NCBI GenBank assembly: GCA_046717125.1
Contig: JBKJVQ010000206.1
Span: 1 to 9,537 of the forward strand
Direction: 5' to 3'
DNA: 9,537 bases
Origin: JBKJVQ01 sp046717125
GTDB lineage: Bacteria > Pseudomonadota > Alphaproteobacteria > Rhizobiales > Methyloligellaceae
Shown piece by piece: positions 5,750 through 9,537 of this stretch. How positions within the stretch are numbered: position 1 is the stretch's first letter; each line of letters opens with the position of its first letter. A program made the translations under genes and the position numbers. The notes beneath the pieces are model-generated. The model ran no database searches. It was given only the letters and a program-made list of their open reading frames with translations, and had not been told where the DNA came from.

Positions 5750-6478
5750 TCAGCCGGCGAGAAGCGCACGGGCGCGGGCGAGGTCGGCCGGAGTATCGAC
5801 GCTGAACGGAACCGCGTCAACGAGGCCGACGGCGATCGTCATGCCGGCCTCGATGGCGCGAAGCTGCTCCAGTCGCTCGCGCCTTTCGAGGGGCGATGGC
5901 GGCATCGCGACGAAGCGGGCGAGCGCGTCGCGGCGATAGGCATAGATGCCGATATGGTGCAACAGCGGTCCCTCGCCCCAGGGCGCGGTCGCGCGGGTAA
6001 AGTAGAGAGCGCGGAAGCGTTTCGGATCGCCGGTCGCGGCGCAGACTGCCTTGACCACATTCGGGTCGGTCCGCTCGTGATCCTCCAGGATCGGCGCGGC
6101 GAGCGTGGCGATGTCAGCATCGCCGAGCGCGCCTATGCAGGCACGGACGAGCGCCGGGTCGAGCGTCGGCAGGTCGCCCTGCAGATTGACGATCACGTCA
6201 TGCGCGCCATCCGGATCGGCACGCTGTATCGCCTCGTAGACGCGGTCCGAGCCTGAGGGATGATCGGCGCGCGTCATCAGCGCCTCACCGCCTTCCGCCT
6301 CGATCGCGGACACGATCTCTTGCGCATCCGTCGCCACGATCACGCGGCCCGCGCCTGCCTCGACCGCGCGGCGCCAGACATGGACGATCATCGGCTTCCC
6401 GCCGATATCGGCCATGGGCTTTCCGGGCAGTCGCGTCGCCGTGAGGCGCGCGGGCACGATGATCAGGCAATTCGTCAT
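5750..6478 (-). CDS. kdsB: 3-deoxy-manno-octulosonate cytidylyltransferase (CMP-KDO synthetase)
   Basis: KdsB activates KDO with CTP to give CMP-KDO for the lipopolysaccharide inner core, so the organism makes LPS. The 242-residue length is normal. Motifs seen are IIVPARLTATRLPGKPM (6-22) at the nucleotide-binding start, HPSGSDR (73-79), NLQGDLP (98-104), YFTRATAPW (159-167), HIGIYAYRR (175-183), LERRERLEQLR (197-207) and VDTPADL (227-233). The ATG at 6478 has GGAGA 2 nt upstream on the minus strand. It is the first gene of a kdsB-pheA-transporter operon and is divergent from the cytochrome gene across 117 nt. I recall cytochrome c, kdsB and pheA together in several alphaproteobacteria, which fits. 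Confidence 0.96.
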   Translation of the reverse strand: MTNCLIIVPARLTATRLPGKPMADIGGKPMIVHVWRRAVEAGAGRVIVATDAQEIVSAIEAEGGEALMTRADHPSGSDRVYEAIQRADPDGAHDVIVNLQGDLPTLDPALVRACIGALGDADIATLAAPILEDHERTDPNVVKAVCAATGDPKRFRALYFTRATAPWGEGPLLHHIGIYAYRRDALARFVAMPPSPLERRERLEQLRAIEAGMTIAVGLVDAVPFSVDTPADLARARALLAG

Positions 6479-6496
6479 TTCTCCACAACAGCTTGG

Positions 6497-6544
6497 TTGC
6501 CCGTCCTGTCCCTGCTCTATAGATTGCCATTGGCCAACGGAAAA
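6497..6544. promoter_or_regulatory. Divergent promoter region of kdsB (-) and the cytochrome c gene (+)
   Basis: On the plus strand TTGCCC (6497-6502), 17 nt, then TAGATT (6520-6525) could drive the cytochrome gene, giving a leader of about 60 nt. On the minus strand TTTTCC (6539-6544), 17 nt, then TATAGA (6516-6521) could drive kdsB. The two -10 boxes share the TCTATAGA core, so the promoters would compete. A 14-bp imperfect palindrome CCATTGGCCAACGG (6527-6540) lies where a regulator would affect both. The consensus matches are moderate and not tested. Confidence 0.35.
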
Positions 6545-6595
6545 CAGGTCGTTTTCAGCGTCGTTCGGGAACTAGTCGCGGGGGGCAAAATTCGC

Positions 6596-7894
6596 ATGAC
6601 GGGGTATCAGCTCAACAAGCTTGCAGGAGCCGTGCTCGGGGCGCTGCTGCTTTTCTTCGGCTCCAGGGAGCTGATCAAGATTTTCGGGTCGCACGAGGCG
6701 CCGGACAAGCCCGGTTACGACGTGCCGGTTTCCGAGGAAGCCGCTGAGGCGGCCGGCGAAAAGCCGGCTGAAGGCGCGGCTCCCGGGGGCGGCGAACCGA
6801 TCGGCGCGCTCCTGGCAGCCGCCAATGCCGAGGCCGGCGCGGCCGACGCCAAGAAATGCGTGGTCTGTCATGCGTTCGAGGCCGGTGCGCCCGCGAAGAT
6901 CGGCCCGAACCTGCATGGTGTCGTCGGCCGTGACATCGCATCGGCGGAAGGTTTCCAGTATTCGCCCGGCCTCTCCGGCAAGGAGGGCCCGTGGACCTAT
7001 GAGGCTCTCGACCAATTCCTGAAGGGCCCGAAGGAATTTGCGCCGGGCACGAAGATGGTGTTCCCGGGCGTTGCCGATGCCAAGCCGCGCGCCGATCTGA
7101 TCGTCTACCTCAAGTCGATCAGCCCCGAAGCGCCGGAACTCCCCGCCGCTGACGCGCCCGCCGCCCCGGCGGCCGAAGCGGAAGCCGGAAAGGAAGCCGC
7201 GCCGCAAGGTGAGGTGGCAAAGAAGGAAGGCGAGGCGGCAGAGGCCGAAGAGCAGGCCGCCGCCGAGGAGGAAACCGAACAGACGCCAGCCGGCGCGGAA
7301 GCGCCGCAGGGCGATCCCGCCGCTCCGCCGCCCGGGGCCGAAGCGCCCGCGAGCCCGCCCGCGCCAGAGGCTCCCCCGCCGCCGGAACAGGCCGCCGAGG
7401 CCGAGAAACCGGCCGAACAGCCCGCGCCTCAGGCCGCTCCTACGGAGCAGCCTGCTCCCCCGGCCGAACAACCGGCGGCTCAGGCAGAGAAACCGGCGGA
7501 GCAGCTCGCTCCGGCGCCAGCGCCGGAAGGCGCGCCGCAGCAGCAGGCCGCCGTCGAGCCTGCGCCAGCGGCAGCACCGGGAGGCGGCGATGTGGAGGCA
7601 GGGATGAAGTCAGCCAAGGTCTGCCAGACCTGCCATGCGTTCGAGGCGGGCGCGCCTGCGAAAATCGGGCCCAATCTCCACGGCGTCGTCGGTCGTCCAA
7701 TCGGGGGAGCGGAAGGTTTCGGCTACTCTCCCGCATTGAAGGACAAGGGCGGCAATTGGGATGAGGCGACGCTCGCAAAGTTCCTCGAAAACCCGAAAGC
7801 CTTCGCACCTGGAACGAAGATGATTTTTCCGGGCATCAAGGACGAGAAGAAGCGGGCAGATTTGCTCGCATACCTGAAGAGCCTCAGCCAGTAG
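6596..7894 (+). CDS. Membrane-anchored di-heme cytochrome c with two CycM-like domains and a Pro/Ala/Glu linker
   Basis: The 432-residue protein begins with a short cytoplasmic end and one membrane anchor (about 8-22, NKLAGAVLGALLLFFG), as in CycM-type cytochromes c that carry electrons from the bc1 complex to cytochrome oxidase. Two class I cytochrome c domains follow. The first has heme motif CVVCH (C88, C91, H92) and axial M154 in GTKMVFPG. The second has CQTCH (C343, C346, H347) and M409 in GTKMIFPG. By hand alignment 61 of 89 residues are identical without gaps, including CHAFEAGAPAKIGPNLHGVVGR. Residues 177-342 form a low-complexity linker, first acidic, then Pro/Ala/Glu-rich. The ATG at 6596 was chosen because it directly precedes the anchor and has GGGGGG 10 nt upstream; an open frame from 6260 is antisense to kdsB and not credible. 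A terminator follows. The electron-transfer role is inferred from the family. Confidence 0.93.
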   Translation: MTGYQLNKLAGAVLGALLLFFGSRELIKIFGSHEAPDKPGYDVPVSEEAAEAAGEKPAEGAAPGGGEPIGALLAAANAEAGAADAKKCVVCHAFEAGAPAKIGPNLHGVVGRDIASAEGFQYSPGLSGKEGPWTYEALDQFLKGPKEFAPGTKMVFPGVADAKPRADLIVYLKSISPEAPELPAADAPAAPAAEAEAGKEAAPQGEVAKKEGEAAEAEEQAAAEEETEQTPAGAEAPQGDPAAPPPGAEAPASPPAPEAPPPPEQAAEAEKPAEQPAPQAAPTEQPAPPAEQPAAQAEKPAEQLAPAPAPEGAPQQQAAVEPAPAAAPGGGDVEAGMKSAKVCQTCHAFEAGAPAKIGPNLHGVVGRPIGGAEGFGYSPALKDKGGNWDEATLAKFLENPKAFAPGTKMIFPGIKDEKKRADLLAYLKSLSQ

Positions 7895-7902
7895 CCGAAA
7901 CA

Positions 7903-7939
7903 TAAAGCGCTGCGTTTCATCTTGAAGCGCGGCGCTTTA
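7903..7939. terminator. Bidirectional hairpin terminator between cytochrome c and ggt genes
   Basis: The 15-nt arms AAAGCGCTGCGTTTC (7904-7918) and GAAGCGCGGCGCTTT (7924-7938) pair completely with two G-T wobbles. A further T-A pair (7903/7939) makes a 16-bp stem around a 5-nt loop. It starts 9 nt after the cytochrome stop and ends 18 nt before the stop of the convergent ggt gene, so it can serve both. The A/T-rich outer stem supplies only a short U-run in either direction, so efficiency is uncertain. Confidence 0.75.
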
Positions 7940-7956
7940 CTGGATGATGACTGCCA

Positions 7957-9483
7957 TCACGCGACGCGCACGACGCCACGGCGGCGCGGATCGCCCGCGC
8001 CTTCGAAGCTCCCGTCCGCGTTGCGCGTCACGGCATGGACGCCGCCGAAAAAAAGATTGCGCTCAGGCCATGCATGAGCGTTGGCATCGAACCGGAGCAG
8101 TTCAGCGCGCGCGGTCTGAGCGAACAAATCCTCGAAACTCAGCCGCCTGGATTTTTCGACATGCAGCCGCGGCGCATCGACCGCATCAGCGAGCGTCATG
8201 CCGCGGTCGATCAGATTGACGGCAACCTGCAGGATCGCGGTGCGGATGCGGTTCGACCCGCCCGAGCCCAGCGCCGTCATCGATCCGTCGCCGCGCCGGA
8301 TCAGTGTCGGCGACATCATCGACGAGAGCCGCACGCCTTGCGGCCAGGCGTGGAATCCGTCGGGGCTCAGATCCTCCTCGCCCAGCATGTTGTTGAGCAT
8401 GAAGCCGAACCCGCCGACCATGAGGCCGTTGCCCTCGCCGTTCGAGAGGGTGAGTGCGGCCGCGTTGCCTTCCGCGTCGATGATGCTGAGATGCGTCGTG
8501 CCGCGCGCGACCTGGGGTCCGCCCCGGAGGCCGTCGGCCTGCCGCTCGACCGCGGCGCGATCGAGCAACCCGTCGAGCGCCTCGCGCTGCATAGCGCGGG
8601 CGTCGTTGGTTGCCGCCATCACACGGGCGACCGTCGTGAGGTCCCGCACGCCCCCGAGCCCTTCGAGCATCGCCAGCCCGAACGCGAACAGCCTGCCCCC
8701 TGACGACGGGGGTGGATTGAGGGCGATCGTCGCCTCGCGATGCGCGAGCCCGATAGGCTTGCGCACCGCCACGCGATAGCATGCAGGATCGTCCGTTGTC
8801 AGATGACCGCCGTATTCCATCTGCGCGAGCACTGCGTCCGCGCCCGCGCCGGTCGTGAACAGAGCAGGCCCGACCTCCGCAATTGCTTCGAGCGTGTCGG
8901 CCAAAGCCGGGTTGAGAAACAGCGCTCCTGCCGTGAGCACCCCGCCATCCGGCGCGAAGAGCGCACGGGCCTCCGCGCTCGCCGTCAGGATCGGGGCAAT
9001 GACCGTGAAGAGGTAGTGCTGGAATGGCGTAACCACGATACCGTCACGCGCAGCGCGAACCGCAGGCTCGATCAGCATCCCAAGAGGCAGACGGCAGAGA
9101 TCGGCGTGAATCGCAAATAGGCCGGGGACAACCGACGGCACCGCGGCTGCGCCCGCGCCGATATGGAATTCCTGCGTCGCAGGGCCGAAATCCGCGTGGA
9201 CGCCACGGAAATCGAGTTCGGAGGAAGCGCGTTTCCTGCGCGGTGTGTCGGGGAAAAAGTCGTACGCGACCGTGCGATCGGTCGCGGCGTCGTAGGCCAT
9301 CAGGAAGCCGCCGCCGCCCAGCGACGCCAGCGCAGGCTCGGCGACGCAGGCCGCCATCACGCCGGCGAGCGCCGCATCGAAGGCGTTGCCGCCCGCGCGC
9401 AGCATGGCAACAGCGGCGTCCGCCGTCACAGCGTGACCTGCAGCGACGATGCCGGCTGACGCTTTCTTCCTGGATGTTGTCAT
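7957..9483 (-). CDS. ggt: Gamma-glutamyltransferase family protein (N-terminal nucleophile hydrolase)
   Basis: Family members cleave or transfer the gamma-glutamyl group of glutathione and related compounds, and mature by self-cleavage. The 508-residue product starts with ASAGIVAAGHAVTADAAVAMLRAGGNAFDAALA (8-40), typical of the large chain. LASLGGGGFLM (52-62) is the oxyanion-loop region. GTTHLSIIDAEGN (328-340) is the cleavage site, with T329 the expected nucleophile and the N terminus of the small chain. LSSMMSPTL (386-394) and ALGSGGSNRIRTAILQ (404-419) carry the substrate-binding Ser/Gly motifs. The chain is shorter than the approximately 580 residues of E. coli GGT and shows no signal peptide or lipobox at the start, so a cytoplasmic location is likely. 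Some family members act on other amides or as acylases, so the substrate is not certain. The ATG at 9483 has GGAG only at 15 nt; the true start may differ slightly. Confidence 0.9.
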   Translation of the reverse strand: MTTSRKKASAGIVAAGHAVTADAAVAMLRAGGNAFDAALAGVMAACVAEPALASLGGGGFLMAYDAATDRTVAYDFFPDTPRRKRASSELDFRGVHADFGPATQEFHIGAGAAAVPSVVPGLFAIHADLCRLPLGMLIEPAVRAARDGIVVTPFQHYLFTVIAPILTASAEARALFAPDGGVLTAGALFLNPALADTLEAIAEVGPALFTTGAGADAVLAQMEYGGHLTTDDPACYRVAVRKPIGLAHREATIALNPPPSSGGRLFAFGLAMLEGLGGVRDLTTVARVMAATNDARAMQREALDGLLDRAAVERQADGLRGGPQVARGTTHLSIIDAEGNAAALTLSNGEGNGLMVGGFGFMLNNMLGEEDLSPDGFHAWPQGVRLSSMMSPTLIRRGDGSMTALGSGGSNRIRTAILQVAVNLIDRGMTLADAVDAPRLHVEKSRRLSFEDLFAQTARAELLRFDANAHAWPERNLFFGGVHAVTRNADGSFEGAGDPRRRGVVRVA

Positions 9484-9537
9484 GCACCGAGGTCTATCGC
9501 TCCTGCGCGACCAAGGCGAGTGGGCGATCGTTGCGAC
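9484..9537. other. Upstream region of the ggt-family gene
   Basis: These 54 nt at the window edge contain no recognisable gene. The minus-strand frame of ggt is open through it, but the residues are not family-like. No convincing promoter boxes are visible. Confidence 0.4.

Noticed and set aside
6260..6595. N-terminal extension of the cytochrome c frame
   Set aside because: It overlaps kdsB antisense and adds residues before the clear membrane anchor; the ATG at 6596 fits CycM-like proteins.
1..9537. tRNA genes, CRISPR arrays, insertion sequences, phage genes
   Set aside because: No repeated spacer array, transposase-like protein, tRNA-like TTCGAA context or integrase was recognised on either strand.

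Overview
The window looks like chromosomal DNA of an alphaproteobacterium. The GC content is high, housekeeping order dnaX-ybaB-recR is kept, a small 4.5S-type SRP RNA lies directly upstream of dnaX, and a CycM-like membrane-anchored cytochrome c stands head-to-head with kdsB and pheA, a layout I associate with Hyphomicrobiales and relatives. I cannot place it more precisely from sequence alone.

Layout, left to right. (1) Positions 1-157 have no recognisable gene. From about 158 to 829 (+) lies the C-terminal part of an amidohydrolase-2 family protein whose N-terminal half is missing or not recognisable. (2) A minus-strand operon runs from 4066 down to 835: dnaX (clamp-loader tau/gamma), ybaB (nucleoid-associated protein), hicB and hicA (a small toxin-antitoxin pair inserted in the conserved cluster) and recR (recombinational repair). 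Spacings are 6 to 25 nt, so one transcript is likely. (3) The SRP RNA gene (ffs) lies at 4131-4228 (-) with a good promoter at 4235-4263. A three-codon open frame with a strong Shine-Dalgarno sits just before dnaX. (4) A second minus-strand operon runs from 6478 to 4268: kdsB (CMP-KDO synthesis for LPS), pheA (prephenate dehydratase) and a transmembrane-only cation-transporter-like protein, the last two overlapping as TGATG. (5) A divergent promoter region at 6479-6595 separates kdsB from a di-heme, membrane-anchored cytochrome c (+, 6596-7894) made of two near-identical-length CycM-like domains joined by a long Pro/Ala/Glu-rich linker. (6) A bidirectional hairpin terminator at 7903-7939 separates it from a convergent gamma-glutamyltransferase-family gene (-, 7957-9483). 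Positions 9484-9537 hold only the upstream region of that gene.

No wholly new multi-gene system is evident. The least ordinary items are the tandem cytochrome c with its linker, the HicBA module buried in the dnaX-recR operon with a hairpin over the hicB/hicA junction, the mini-ORF ahead of dnaX, and the abrupt loss of amidohydrolase-like sequence near position 160. All calls are from reading the sequence; no database search was run.
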